Source of the DNA: Urechis unicinctus | Taxonomy: Eukaryota > Annelida > Polychaeta > Xenopneusta > Urechidae | DNA length: 64,000 nucleotides | NCBI GenBank assembly: GCA_034190875.2 | Contig: CM067350.1 | Coordinates: 21,077,855 to 21,141,854 of the forward strand | Direction of reading: 5' to 3' | In this document: one piece after another, positions 38,465 through 57,419 of the stretch | Position numbering within the stretch: the first letter of the stretch is position 1 | Layout: the number at the start of each line of letters is the position of its first letter | Notes under the pieces: generated by a model | Databases searched by the model: none | Seen by the model: the letters and a program-made list of their open reading frames with translations, nothing else | What the model was told of the DNA's origin: nothing | Made by a program: the position numbers and the translations under genes

Positions 38465-40150
38465 TCATCCCCTGTCACTCTTCATCCTCATACACACTAC
38501 ACCCTCTATCGCTCTTGATCCTCTGTCACACTTCTTCCTCATATGCACTACACCCCCGTCACTCATCATCCTCTACCACAATACACCCTCTGTCACTCTT
38601 CACCCTCTGTCACTCATCACCCTCAGCCACACTACACACTCTGTCACTCTTCACTCTATGTCACTTTTCACGCTCTGTCATCCTTTTCCCTGCGGCGTCA
38701 ATCCTTATGCTCTCTCACTCTTCATTCTCTGTCATTCTTCATACTCTGTCACTATTCATCCTCTATCACTGTTCAATGTCAGCCGCACTACACCCTCTGT
38801 CACTCTTCATCCTCTGGCACTATTCACCCCCAGCCACACTACACCCTCTGTTACTCTTCATCCTCTGGCACTTTTCATTCTCTGTGACTCTTCATCCTCT
38901 AGCACTATTCACCCTCAGCTACACTGCATCCTCCGTCACTATCCTATTCCATCAATCTTAATTACCGGTCACTCTTCACACTCCATCACTCTATGTCCTC
39001 TACCACTCTTCATCCTCTGTCACTATTCACCCTCGGCCACACTACAATCCTGTCACTCTTCACCCTTTGTAACTATTTACCCTAAGCTACACTACACACC
39101 CCCCCCTGACACTATCCTACCCCATCATTCTCAATTACCTGTCACTCTTCACACCCTATCACCTTTCGTACTCTGCCACTCTTCATCCTCTTTTACTCTC
39201 CATCCTCTGTCACTCTTCATTCCCTGTCACTCTTCATCCTCTGTCATTCTTCACCCTCTGGCTTTATTCACCCACAGTCACACAACACCTGCTGTCACTC
39301 TTCATCCTCTGTCACATTACACCCTCTGTCACTTTTCATCTTCTGTCATTATTCACCCTCAGTCACACTACAGCCTCTGTCACTCTTCATTCTCTGTCAC
39401 TCTTCATCTTCTATCACTCATCATTCTTTGCCATTCTACAATTTCTATCACTATTCATCTTCTGCCACTATTAGCCCACAGAAAGCCCACTTTCCTTTGT
39501 CACTCTTTTTTTCACCCTATGTCACTCTTTTCCCTGCGGTGTCATTCCTTATCCCCTTTTGTCACTATTCACCCTCATCCACACTACACCCTCTGTCACT
39601 CTTCATCCTCTGTCACTAAACACCCTCAGGCACACTACAACCTCTGTCACTCTTCATCCTCTGTCACTCTTCATCCTCTGTCACTGTTCACCCTCAGCCA
39701 CACTACACCCTCTGCCACTCTTCATCCTCTGTCACTAAACACCCTCAGGCACACTTCACCCTCTGTCACTCCTTATCCTCTGTCATTCTGCAATTTATGT
39801 CACTATTTATCTTCTGTCACTTTTCGACCTCAAACACTCCCTTTCCTTTGTCACTCTTCATCCTGTGTCACTTTTCACCCTCTGTGGCGTCATTACCCTC
39901 TGGCACTATTCACCCTCGGCCACACAACAACCTCTGTCACTCTTCGTCCTCTACCACTCTTCATTCTCTGTCACTCTTTTTCTTCTGTCAATCCACAATT
40001 TCTGTCACTTTTCGCCCACAGACACTCCCATTCCTTTGCCACTCTTCCTCCTCTGTTACTTTTCACTCTCTGTCATTAATTTCCCTGTGGCGTCACTCCT
40101 TCTTCTCTTTCATTCTTCTCTTTTCACCCTTTATCACCTTCAATTGCTCT
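38465..40150. repeat. 17-bp CT-rich minisatellite, about 100 copies
   Basis: The unit is CACTCTTCATCCTCTGT, with CACTATTCACCCTCAGC and CACACTACACCCTCTGT variants that form a higher-order pattern. Because 17 is not a multiple of three, each reading frame cycles through a 17-residue peptide without stops. This produces a 473-codon plus-strand frame (38658-40079) with a Ser/Leu/His/Cys-rich periodic sequence. Confidence 0.95.
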
Positions 40151-41520
40151 TCACCTTGTGTGATGCAATGATTGCTTCATTGAGGAGTGTTTAGCGCCAA
40201 GGCTTCCCACTTCTTGCTCATAAAGATATGTCAAAATATGGCACGCACAGGGTGTGGGATGTACATATAGGTGGACAATTCGAAAAATGTATCGTTTTGG
40301 TGCTGTGCATTTATATTCGTGTTTGATAATGCATATAGCCGTCCATTGCCTCTAACGCGATATGTTACTATGCGCATCCCCGAGAATGTGAGACTTCCAA
40401 TTAAAGAACAGGGAGTCGACTTCGCAACCGTTTTTTTTAAAACCAGCGAGCCGCCGAGCGTTACGGGGTTGTCGCTTTCTGCCTGAGATGTTTAAAGGCG
40501 TGGCGTTTTACTGAAATAACCAACCGCTTTATGTTTGCGTGAGACGCGGTGAAATTCGTTGGCGAGAAACGCCGTTTAAGGCTTCAAAACATCTCGAGGA
40601 TCCAAGTAGAAACTATGCAGCGGTTTCATTCTTCAGAAATGAATGTGCTTTTGCTAATTTACCAATTAGACCAATTATGAGCTGGGCAATAATAGGTGTT
40701 AAAATATGAACCATTTTTTGAGCAGCTCGACCATAACCTATGATTGGTGGACCCCGTTTACAATGACAGCACTGAAATCTTCGTGTAACTCATTCGTTAC
40801 ATTGTTGATATATATTGGGGTTTTATCAGTGTAGCCTTCTCTACGCTTATTCTGTTAATGTACTTTATTATGACCAGTTAAATCGTACAGGTGTGAAGGT
40901 ACTGACGTGTTTGTTTACACGGCAGCCTAAATTACCCAGTCATAGGGACGTCTAGCATTTCACTCGCTTGTTTTCAATTTATTGAAGCATCGCAACTCTC
41001 TTGTCCGAATAAAAATACTGACACAACTGAAACTAACCAAGAAAAAGAAATATCTATTCGATTCAGTCACAAATTGAACCTTCACTCGAAGTAAAAATAA
41101 CAAAACCAGGCATTCAAGCGCAGCGAATCGAGACCTGTATTTCTATTAGGGGCTCTCTTTTGCTTCGATCATTTAAACTGTATACCTTATAAGGACTTGT
41201 AGATCACAGGTCACGTGGCAACATCCATGTCGAGACTGTTATTTCCGTGGGAGGCTCTCTCTTGCCTCGATCATTTTGAACGAATGCCTTATAAGGGCAT
41301 ATATATCGTCCGGGTCGATTGTAGAACGCATCAGCCAGTAAGCGATGGCGTGACAGGCAAACCATGGAATGCAAAGAATTGTAGAGAGAGTGCTGAAACA
41401 CCCGGAATGCTTACAGAATGAGTCATAGTGGTGGTATTGGAAGCAGATGGTGAGATGACCGCATTATCACAGCAAGAAGGATGACTTCGTCCCCGAGGGT
41501 AGAAAAAGAGTTATTATGAA
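40151..41520. other. no gene seen
   Basis: Non-repetitive sequence. A small frame pair at 41204-41421 on both strands shows no domain. GGGAGGCTCTCTCTTGCCTCGATCATTT near 41250 repeats weakly at about 41150 (GGGGCTCTCTTTTGCTTCGATCATTT), an old local duplication. Confidence 0.4.
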
Positions 41521-41524
41521 GTGA

Positions 41525-41546
41525 CGACGACGACGATGATGATGAC

Positions 41547-41582
<36 letters not shown>
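41525..41582. repeat. (GAC/GAT)n trinucleotide repeat
   Basis: GACGACGACGATGATGAC leads into about a dozen pure GAT units. Confidence 0.95.
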
Positions 41583-41583
<1 letters not shown>

Positions 41584-41619
41584 GAAAAAGAATAGTATGT
41601 TGGAGATTGGTCGACGTGC

Positions 41620-42570
41620 AGGCAGCTCGCTAGCAGTAGGTGGCAGATTAATAATACGTAACTGGCTGATAGTAGGTGGCAGAATGAGAGAGGGCTGGTA
41701 GTAGCATACAGATAAGAACAGTATACGGGGCTCCCTGTAAGTGGGAATTAGCAGGATGTAAGGGGTTGGCAGTTGGTGGCAGATGATGAGGATATTAGGG
41801 GTGGCAGTAGGTGGGCGATTAGGAAGATATTAGAGACTAGCAGTAGGACTGGCAGACTGGGAGGATATTAGGGGTTGCAGTAGGTGTTAGACAGTATGGG
41901 GCTGCAGGTGGCAGACTAGGAGGATAGTTAGGGTTTGCAGTAGGTGGCAGACTAGGAGCATATTAAGGACTGGAAGTTCGTGGCAGACCAGTAGGATATC
42001 AGGGGTTGCAGTAGGTGTTAGACTAGGAGGATATAAGGGTTCGCAGTAGGTGGTAGACCAGGAGGATATTAGGGCTGGCTGTAGGTGACAGGCGATGAGG
42101 ATATTAGAGGTGGCAGTAGATGGCAGATTAGGAGGTTATAAGGGACTTGCAAGCAGGTGGAAGGTGTATGCTTGGTAAAAGGTGGCGGAGCAGGGGCTGG
42201 ATGTAAGTGGCAGAGAAAGAAGCTTCACATAAGGCTGTCAGTATGTGGATGATTGGGAAGGGGACTGGCAGCAGCAGTATGTGACAGATGGTGATGCTAG
42301 GGGCTGGCAGCAGGTAAGATTGGGAGCATACATGGGGTAGAAGAGGCAGCAGAAGGTGGCAGATTAAAATGGTAGAAGGGGTTAGCAGCAGGTGGCAGAT
42401 TAGGATGTAGAAGGGGCTAGCAGGTGGCAGATTAAGATGGTAGAAGGGGTTAGCAGCAAGTGGCAGATTAGGATGTTAGAAGAGGCTTGCAGCAGGTGGC
42501 AGATTAAGATGTCAGAAGTGGCTAGCAGCAGGTGGCAGATTAGAATGATGCAAGGAATTGACAGAAGATG
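41620..42570. repeat. about 36-bp minisatellite, degenerate, about 25 copies
   Basis: The unit resembles GCAGCAGGTGGCAGATTAGG followed by ATGTTAGAAGGGGCTA. The right half (42370-42560) is well conserved, while the left half is diverged and variable in length. Confidence 0.9.
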
Positions 42571-44159
42571 ACAGAGTGTCATATCGCAGGCTTAGTATCT
42601 GGTATGATGGCTCATTATTGGTAGCGTTTTTGTACGGGAGTGGTAGCATTTCCCCGTAGGGATCGTATGAGCATGCGCGGCGACGCCCTGAGCGCGTAGG
42701 ATTCCGAAGACCTTGTCACATATTAGGCGCCCTACTTTGATAACCAGATCTGTCATCTGTAATAAATATAAAAAACAATGGCCAGAGAACGAACTTTCTT
42801 AGAAATATACAACAAACTTCCATACCAAGGAAAATAGACAAATATTAACATCCAATCATCGGAGGAGTAAATGCCCTAAATGACTCGGTAAAACAGCTTC
42901 AGATCGTCATTATATGTAGTACAAACATTGCCATATTCAAGGTTGAATCGCTTACTATTGCACTGGCAGATATTTCTTCAATTGATAAATGAAAATGAAC
43001 TAATTTACTCTCTCGGAATCAGCTGTTGGTTATACCCAAGCCAAGCTAACCCGATGAACTCTAGGACATGTGCTCTCATGACATTTTTTTGCACTTCAGA
43101 GTTGTTTTCCCTGTAGCGGCGCCGCGATGACGTCGCTCGATGTTCTTGGTGGCTAGCCAACCGACAAATGAAAAATAGAAAAAAACAACTTTGCCTGAGT
43201 TCGTCTCAAACTCTGATTGGCTGTTCGGTCAACTAGACGCGAAAGTTAAGGGTGTGGTCTTTGCGCAACTGAGCTATTCGATCGCAGCTCGTCTTTGCGA
43301 GAGGACGGCAGGCCTTCAACATATAATAACCAGCATTGAATCGATTACTGTTTTCTGTGGTTTTGTTAAGGAACTTTGTATTATGAGATAATCAATTTAC
43401 GTCACAAAGAAGACGAATTGATATTTTACCTGTTATCTAGGGATCCGGGAAAAATCTGACTGTCAAGAAATACTGTACCACACTCAACATACGGCGGTCA
43501 ACATACTTATTCAAAGGTAATGAATATATTCAGTTGCATTTGTGTTTGCTGACACTTTTGTACAGCGATCACTTGCATATAACCTGCATACCTGATATTC
43601 GACATCAAATTGAACGACCATACTGCATGGTCTTTAAAGTATACCTCCCCTAAAGACCCACCTGAGTCTTATAATCTCAAGTAGACTATGCCTATGGCGA
43701 TGATTATTTGATACCGAGCTGTTGTCTAGCTCCCGTTACTTTGGTACCAACCCTAGCCCACCCCCCGTCCCCCAGCCCGATCCAACACCCTCGCCTGACT
43801 GATGCGGGATAACAGGAGAATGAGATAGGAGCGAGAGAAACTGACATTCAGGCTGCAAGACACATTAATTATGGGGAACATGAGTGGAAACCGAAGATAA
43901 TATATATTGTGATGTCACAGCCTCATTGTACCTGCATTTTTCATGCGATGTACTCCTGTTGATTCCAATGCTCGCTAAACCTGCTGCCCCCACTCCCTGG
44001 TACAACCGAGCCAGTGCGCGATATCAATGCAACATCTATTTCCTACTGAAATGTTAACTGGTATCACAAAACATAATATTAGGTATAGTGAATGTGTATT
44101 CATATGTGTTTTAAGCTTGATACGTTATATATTTATTATTGAATTGGTTCTATTCAACA
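42571..44159. other. region upstream of the NLR gene; 5' exons not resolved
   Basis: No confident exon. The first identified NLR exon has an acceptor-like sequence (TTCTATTCAACAG) ending at 44159, so an untranslated or short coding exon probably lies somewhere here. TGACGTC (a CRE-like motif) occurs at about 43127 in a GC-rich patch. Confidence 0.35.
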
Positions 44160-44193
44160 GCAGCTCCTATCGCATGACACCAGTGATAGCGCC

Positions 44194-50765
<6,572 letters not shown>

Positions 50766-50871
50766 GTCAGCAGACGGTATGAGAGGTCATGGAAGTTAGG
50801 TGGTAGATTATTGTCAGACTGTGTGTGGGTGTGTTCTTATTATTGTGTATAAATATATATCTACATATGTA

Positions 50872-50935
50872 AATAAATGTATTGACATATTTAGCGATCA
50901 TTATTCAAAATATGTGCAAAAATTTAATGAATAAA
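50872..50935 (+). terminator. two poly(A) signals (AATAAA) of the NLR gene
   Basis: AATAAA occurs at 50872-50877 and again at 50930-50935, 107 and 165 bases after the stop codon. These distances are typical of a short 3' UTR and support the chosen stop. Confidence 0.5.
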
Positions 50936-50994
50936 AAACGTTATTTTACTCAAATGCTTTTTTTATAACACAATTGAAGAAAGATGTTATTCCA

Positions 50995-53450
50995 AATGAG
51001 ATTAAGGTGGGGACAATATAGCCACAAGGTTGTTATAAGGTGGAACCAATATAGCCACAAGGATTTTATAAGGAGGAACCAATATGGCTGACATATGATG
51101 GAACAAGTGTAGCCACAATGCTGTAATAAGATAGAACACATATAGCCACAATACCATTACAACATGGAACAAAAGAAGCCGCAAGGCTGTCAGATGATAG
51201 AACAAGTGTAGCTACAATGCTGTAATAAGATGGAACACATATAGCCACAATGCCATTACAACATGGAACAAAAGAAGCCGCAAGGCTGTCATATGATAGA
51301 ACAAGTAACAATATAGCCACAATGCTGTTATGAAATGAAACCAAAATCGCCACAATGCTGTTACAACATGGAAGAAAAGTAATCAATAAGCTGTTCGAAG
51401 ATGGAACCAATGTAGCGACATGGCTGTCATATGATGGAGCAAGTGTAGCTACAAAAATGTCATAAGCTGGTAACAATATAGCCACAATGCTGTTATGAAA
51501 TGAAACCAAAATAGCCACAATGCTGTTACAACATTGAACAAATGCAGCAAGTAGGCTGTTCTAAGATGGAACTAATGCAGCCACATGACTGTCATATGAT
51601 GGAACGAGTGTGGCTACAAAGATGTCATAAGATGGAACCTATATAGCCACATTGCTGCTATGAAATGGAACCAAAATAGCCACAATGCTCAATGAGTTGC
51701 TCAGGCAGCAGTGGTATAGGACGTGGCGTAAGTAAGCAGACAGTTATGACAGAGCATGGAAGTTAAGTGGCAGATTATTGTCAGCCTGTATGTGTGTGTG
51801 CGTGCGTGTGTGTGTTTGTGTATAAATGTTTTTAAATATATATCTACAAATGTTAATGAATGTATTGACATATTTAGCGATTATTATTTAAAATATGTGC
51901 GATAATGTAATGAAAAAAACCCGTTATCTTTGATGGAACCTAAGCGTCTTTTTTAATAATACAATTGAAGAAAGATGTTACTCCAGATGAGATTAAGGTG
52001 GGGATATTATAGCCACAAGATTGTTATAAGGTGGAACTAATATAGCCACACGGTTGTTATAAGGTGGAACTAATATAGCCACAATATTGTTTTGTTATAA
52101 AGTGGATCCAATATGGCTGACATGATGGATCTTCAGGTGCAGCTACAATGCTGTTATAAGACGGAACCAATAAATGCACAATACTGTTATGAAATTGAAT
52201 CAAAATAGCCACAATGCTGTTATAATATGGAACAAATGTAGCCACACGGCTATTATGAGATGGAACCAATCTAGCCACAATACTTTTATGAAATGGAATC
52301 AAAATAGCAACAATGCTGTTACAACATGAAATAAATGTAGCAACAAGGCTGTTCTAAGGTGGAACCAGTGTAGCTGCAATGTTGTTACGATATGTAACAA
52401 ATATAGCCACAATACTGTTACAAAATGGAACAAATGTAGCTACTAGACTGTTCTTAGATGGAACTTATGTAGCCACAAGGCTGTTCTAAGATGAAACCAG
52501 TGTAGCCAACAGGCTGTTTCAAGATATAGCTAGTGTAGCCACAAGGCTGTGATGGAATCAATTTAGCAACATGGCTATTCGAAGATGGAAACAGTGTAGC
52601 CACAAGGCTGTCATAAGCTGAAACCAATGCAGTCACTAGTCTGTCATAAAATGGAACAAGTGCAGCCGCAATGCTGTTCTAAGATAGAACCAATGTAGCC
52701 ACATGGCTGTCATATAAAGGAACAAGTGTAGCTACAATGCTGTTAAGAGAAGGAAACAATATAGCCACAATGACGTTATAAAATGGAACAAATGTAGCTA
52801 CTAGCCTGTCATATGATAGAACCATGGTAGCCACTAGGCTGTTCTAAGAAGGAGTCAGTGTATCCACTAGGGTGTTCTAAGGCAGAACAAATGTAGCCAC
52901 TATGCTGTTCTAACATGGAACCAGTGTAGCCACATGGCTGTTATGCGATGGAGCCAATATAGCCACCACGCTGTTAAAAATGGATCAAATGAAGCCACTA
53001 GTTTGTTCTAAGATGGAAACAGTGTAGCCACATGGCTGTTCTAAAATAGAACCAATGTAGCCACTAGGCTGTTCTAAGATGGAACCAATTTAGCCACTAG
53101 GGTGTTCTAAGATGGACCAATGTAGCCACTATGCTGTTCTAACATGGAACCAGTGTAGCCACATGGCTGTTATGCGATGGAGCCAATATAGCCACCACGC
53201 TGTTAAAAATGGATCAAATGAAGCCACTAGTTTGTTCTAAGATGGAAACAGTGTAGCCACATGGCTGTTCTAAAATAGAACCAATGTAGCCACTAGGCTG
53301 TTCTAAGATGGAACCAATTTAGCCACTAGGGTGTTCTAAGATGGACCAATGTAGCCACTATGCTGTTCTAACATGGAACCAGTGTAGCCACATGGCTGTT
53401 ATAAAATGGAACCAATACAGCAACAATGATGTTATAAAATGGAACAAATT
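50995..53450. repeat. 33-bp minisatellite, about 65 copies, with higher-order repeats
   Basis: The unit is ATAGCCACAATGCTGTTATA plus AGATGGAACCAAT, with subtype variants. A multi-unit block of about 210 bases beginning near 52890 is repeated almost exactly from about 53110. The array is interrupted at about 51690-51990 by a duplicated copy of the end of the NLR gene region. Confidence 0.95.
51690..52002. repeat. duplicated copy of the NLR 3' end (about 50735-51013)
   Basis: The segment parallels 50735-51013 in order: a GTATAGGACGTGGCGTAAGT end-of-exon look-alike, CATGGAAGTTAAGTGG, GTATAAATG, TGTATTGACATATTTAGCGA, ACAATTGAAGAAAGATGTTA and GATTAAGGTGGGG. Spacing between equivalent points is about 990 bases. 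The copy has lost the AATAAA at the equivalent of 50872. Confidence 0.85.
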
Positions 53451-53454
53451 TAGA

Positions 53455-54810
53455 CAATGTCAGCTGTATATAGAGTTCGTGACACTGACATCATTGTCAG
53501 CTATATATAGATTTCTCTACGTTGACATCATAGTCAGCTGAATATAAAGTTCGCTGTCGTGACATCATAGTCAGCGGTATATAGAGATTGCTACACCGAC
53601 ATCATAGTCAGTTGTATATAGAGTTCACTACATTGATATCTCAGTCAGCTGAATATACAGAGTTCGCAACACAGACATCATTGTCAGCTGTATATAGAGT
53701 TCGCTACACTGAGATCACACGTCATTTTCAGACATCATCGTCCGCTATATATGAGTTTACTACTACATTGACATCATAGTCAGTCTGTATATAGAGTTCG
53801 CTACACTGACATGTATAGTTCGCGCTGTATATAGTCAGCTGTAGAGATATTCACTGATATTATACATTGACATCTAAGATTCAGACATCATGTATATAGA
53901 GTTCGCTACCCCTGACATCATAGTCCGCTGTATATAGAGTTCGCTACATTGACATATGAGTCAGCTGTATATAGATTTCTACACACAGACATCATAGTCA
54001 GCTGTATTAAGGGTGCGCTAGACTGACATCACAGTCAGCTGTATATAGAGTGCGCTACAGTGACATCACAGTCAGCTGTATATAGAGTGCGCTACACTGA
54101 AATCATAGTCGTCTGTTTAAAGACTGCAAAACCCTGACATCGTAGTAATCTGTGTAGAAACTGCGCACTACACTAACATCAAAATCAGCTGTGTGCAGAG
54201 CGCGCAACTCTGACTTAATAGTCTGCTGTGTATAGATTGCGCAACAATGACATCATTGCAAGCTGATTATAGAAATCGCCATACTGACATCACAGTCACC
54301 TGTGTAAAGACTGCGCTACGCTGACATCATAGTCAGCTGTATGTTTTGTTCGCTACACTGACATCATAGTCAGCTGTGTAAAGACTACGCAACACTGACA
54401 TCATTGTAATCTCTGTAGGGAAGTAGCTAACTCTATACACAACTGACATATAATGATGATCAATCATTATCGTAGCGCTAACTCTATACACAACTGACTA
54501 TAATGTTATCGTAGCGTACTCTATATAAAACGTGCTATGATGTCAGAGTAGCGAATTCAACATACAGCTGACTATGATGTCGATGTAGCAAATTCTAAAT
54601 ACGGCTGACTATGATGTCAGCATATCCTGGTATTTACCCAGCTGACTACGAAATCAGCGTAGCGCACTCTGTACACAGCTGACTATGATGTCAGCGTAGC
54701 ACACTAGCTATCAACGTAGTGAGCTCTTTATACAGTGGACTATGATGTCAGGTCAGCGAACTCTATATACAGCTGACTATGATGTCATTGCAGCGAACTC
54801 TATATTAAAG
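53455..54810. repeat. 37-bp satellite, direct part then inverted part
   Basis: From 53455 to about 54420 the unit reads GACATCATAGTCAGCTGTAT ATAGAGTTCGCTACACT. From about 54425 to 54810 it reads as the reverse complement (GAACTCTATATACAGCTGAC ... GATGTCAGCGTAGC). The two parts meet head to head near 54420, giving roughly 26 direct and 10 inverted units. The units are more diverged than in the neighbouring 33-bp array. Confidence 0.92.
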
Positions 54811-54968
54811 TGCAAGTAATAGGTAAAATATGAATTTTCGGGATCTTATAGAACGCGATTTTCTGATCAATAATTTGCAGTTCTTTTTTTCGATCCGACG
54901 CGTAGTAAACAAGAAATAAGCAAAAAAACAAACAACACATTCCGGAACTTCCCGACCTCACACCGAAG

Positions 54969-55586
54969 ATGAACGAAGGCGCTGACGTCATATGTCACCA
55001 GAAGATCTATGTTACCACGGACGCCGTTTCTATTCGCGAACTAGCTGTCGTACTAATTTATCGCTATTTACAGAAACTCATCAGCGTTTTTGTATCCATG
55101 GTCTTGAGAATCTGTAAGTATACTCATTCTTACATTTCCCATATGAAAGTCGGAATTCATTAGTTATGTTTCCGTACTGATTTTGAAAACAGAATTTTCA
55201 CTTGCCCGTTGACAAAATGACATGGCCGGTAGTGATCAGTGTGGGGCGGCTCAAGTTTTATAAGGCTGTTTCACAGATAACGTATAAATTTGTCTCGTCA
55301 GGCTGCAATATGTAGATGTATGCTAGCCTGACAGTAGCTTACACTTGTCCTAAACAATCCTCGGACGATGCCCAGTGCTCAGTGAGTCAGTTCTGGCCTA
55401 CTGTCAAATTTGCTTCATATAACTTTACCCTTATGTCTTCCAGTCTGTATCACATTGTGCTGAGTACCAGTACTGCAATAATTCGATCTAGGGCTCAAAC
55501 GAAGCATGTCCTGACAAGGAGGACTGCATCATCACCGATAGGCACAGAGTATCAATAAGTACAGCCGTGATGACCAATGAACCAGG
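54969..55586 (+). CDS. possible exon pair of an unidentified gene (54969-55113, 55443-55586)
   Basis: The first stretch opens at ATG, runs 48 codons with a hydrophobic segment (LISVFVSMVLRI) and ends at a strong donor (TCT|GTAAGT). The second follows a good acceptor (TTACCCTTATGTCTTCCAG), has a Cys-rich reading (CAEYQYCNNSI, then NEACPDKEDCIITD) and ends at ACCAG|GTGACT. The Cys-rich frame contains one TAG and the phases do not match, so this may be a decayed or mis-assembled exon, or chance. Confidence 0.2.
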
Positions 55587-55902
55587 TGACTTGCTGAAAT
55601 GTATTCTTCATATATTAGAGGTTTCTTCTTTAGATGAGTCATGTAGTAAGGTATCTAAAGGTGATGATGAATGATGGTGGTGGTAGTGATGGGGTAGGGG
55701 AGGGGTGGTGATGGAGTTGATGGTGGTGGCCTAAGCATTATGTTGGTGGTTGGCCGATTGATATTTGCTTGTTTACAAGTAATATCCAAGCTCTGTTTAT
55801 TTTTCAGCTTTGGCTTCAGCTAAGTCAAGCTTGTAACATTTAATTTTACCTATCTGTTAACAAGTGCACAAGGTCATAACTATTTCTTATCATCATACTT
55901 AC

Positions 55903-56203
55903 AAAATAAATGGTAAATATTGGGGTTAAAATTCACTTTGAACATCAAAGGTCATTTCAAACTGGTGGTGTAAGATGACGAACAAACATTGGAGTTTAAG
56001 ATCCTATCGCCCAAATGGCACCACCGTGCATAGCACACAGTGGGATTTGAACTTGCCACATTTGGGAAACTAGACAAACACCCACCCTGCTAGACCACAG
56101 CTGTGGACCTATCATCTTAAACATCATTGGTGAGGTAACCGTCACAATATGACCTCTGATGTTGAAAGTGATGTTAAACAACAATATTAACCATTTTTAT
56201 TTT
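55903..56203. mobile_element. 301-bp foldback element with tRNA-like core
   Basis: The left end AAAATAAATGGTAAATATTG and the reverse complement of the right end (AAAATAAAAATGGTTAATATT) continue matching for about 70 bases, at roughly 80 percent identity (ACTTT.AACATCA.AGGTCAT). The centre on the minus strand contains TGGTCTAGCAGGGTGG, an A-box look-alike, and about 35 bases later AAGTTCAAATCCCACT, a B-box look-alike. The usual tRNA stems do not pair, so it is not a functional tRNA. Confidence 0.7.
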
Positions 56204-57017
56204 CAAATCATCCAGCATGTGTATGGCTTTATGACTTAATTTGAATGTTAAATGGGTCTAAGGTAAGCTAAGCTGTGGTGAAACTCAAACACTGTTATAT
56301 GATTCCTCTTTGTGGCTTGCTGAGAATTAATTTTGTAAATATATATGTTGGACTGGTGTATATATTTTGCCATTTCTATTATCACAGACAAGTGAATAAG
56401 AACCAGACATTGTTGGTATTTGTGAGCAGAATTGCATAAGCATTATTTGTATAATGTGCCCGCGAAATTTAATCATGATGATTGATGTGCAATGGCACAG
56501 GATATATAAAATATCCTGCAAAAATTATTAAACGACTGTTAACATACTGTTATTTGAGTGATAAAATATCTTTTGTACGAGATACAGGATACAGGAACAA
56601 GATGCCCTGCAGGTATGTCATGATTTTGGAATTGATGCTTCCTATCATTTTATGCATATGGTATAATAAATTAGGTGGACTGGCCTTAACTGAATTTTGT
56701 TGCTGGTTGTCATCAGCGTGTAGTATCATCATAGCTTAATGTAAATAACAGAATAAGACACATAATGCTTTTTTGTCCCTTTATTATTGTAATGCTGGCA
56801 GTTTGAAACCAACATAAACTGATTCACCCTTGGGAAATCATCTCTAATTTTAAGTACAGCACAAGCTGGCAGTGGCACTCTATGATGTCTGCCTAGATTA
56901 CCCCATCACCACTGTACCAACTGCCGATATGCAGTGAATCGGAATAACCTGCAATAAAAAGAGTACATGAATATTTTTCATCAGTTATCATCTGAACCAG
57001 ACCATTTTTAAGTATAT
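56204..57017. other. no gene on plus strand; probable 3' UTR of the minus-strand P2X7-like gene
   Basis: TTTATT at 56780 reads AATAAA on the minus strand, about 240 bases after the stop of the exon at 57018-57228, a reasonable poly(A) signal. Nothing else is recognised. Confidence 0.4.
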
Positions 57018-57228
57018 TCACTCATGCTGAGTAGTAACTTTCTTCTTGTACCTCTGGATAGAAGCACTATATGCTATTTCTAGTGTCGAGGGACACAGGA
57101 ACCCTGAGACAAATCCTGGGTGTGCTGTAATACAGGACGCGCCCATAGATTTTACTTTCTCGAGAACTTGTGGAATTTCCTGACAGCATTTACTCTCTGC
57201 TACTGTAATCATTGGCCCACATGAGCAC
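57018..57228 (-). CDS. last exon of a protein with a P2X7-type zinc-binding C-terminal domain
   Basis: On the minus strand an acceptor (ATTATGTTCTGTACTAG) is followed by an exon entered in phase 2 that reads CSCGPMITVAESKCCQEIPQ, then CITAHPGFVSGFLCP and LEIAYSASIQRY, ending at TGA (57018-57020). The order C.CG..PM..E..CC.EI ... CIT.HPGF ... CL.P.VLE.AY is characteristic of the intracellular C-terminal domain of P2X7 receptors, which in many invertebrates is found in stand-alone or transposon-linked proteins. The first cluster is shortened: the usual CxCGxC lacks its third Cys. Upstream exons, which would lie beyond 57228, were not found, so receptor or stand-alone identity is open. Confidence 0.7.
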
Positions 57229-57419
57229 CTAGTACAGAACATAATTACAATGAATAACTAGCTTTTCAGCTATTGTTGATGATGTCGCTTGTGGGCGGTA
57301 TCACTACAACGGACGATGATAACAATACATGCTACTTTTATTTTGTTTACAGACGGGATGGTAATTCATGGATTAAGGCCATATGGTTAGTGAATATTTC
57401 TCTTTTCGGTTCCCTTTCC

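Noticed and set aside
38658..40079. 473-codon open reading frame
   Set aside because: It is a translation of the 17-bp CT-rich minisatellite; the peptide repeats every 17 residues and has no start or splice context.
56030..56110. Functional tRNA gene on the minus strand
   Set aside because: A- and B-box-like sequences exist, but the T-stem and acceptor stem do not pair; it lies inside a foldback element.
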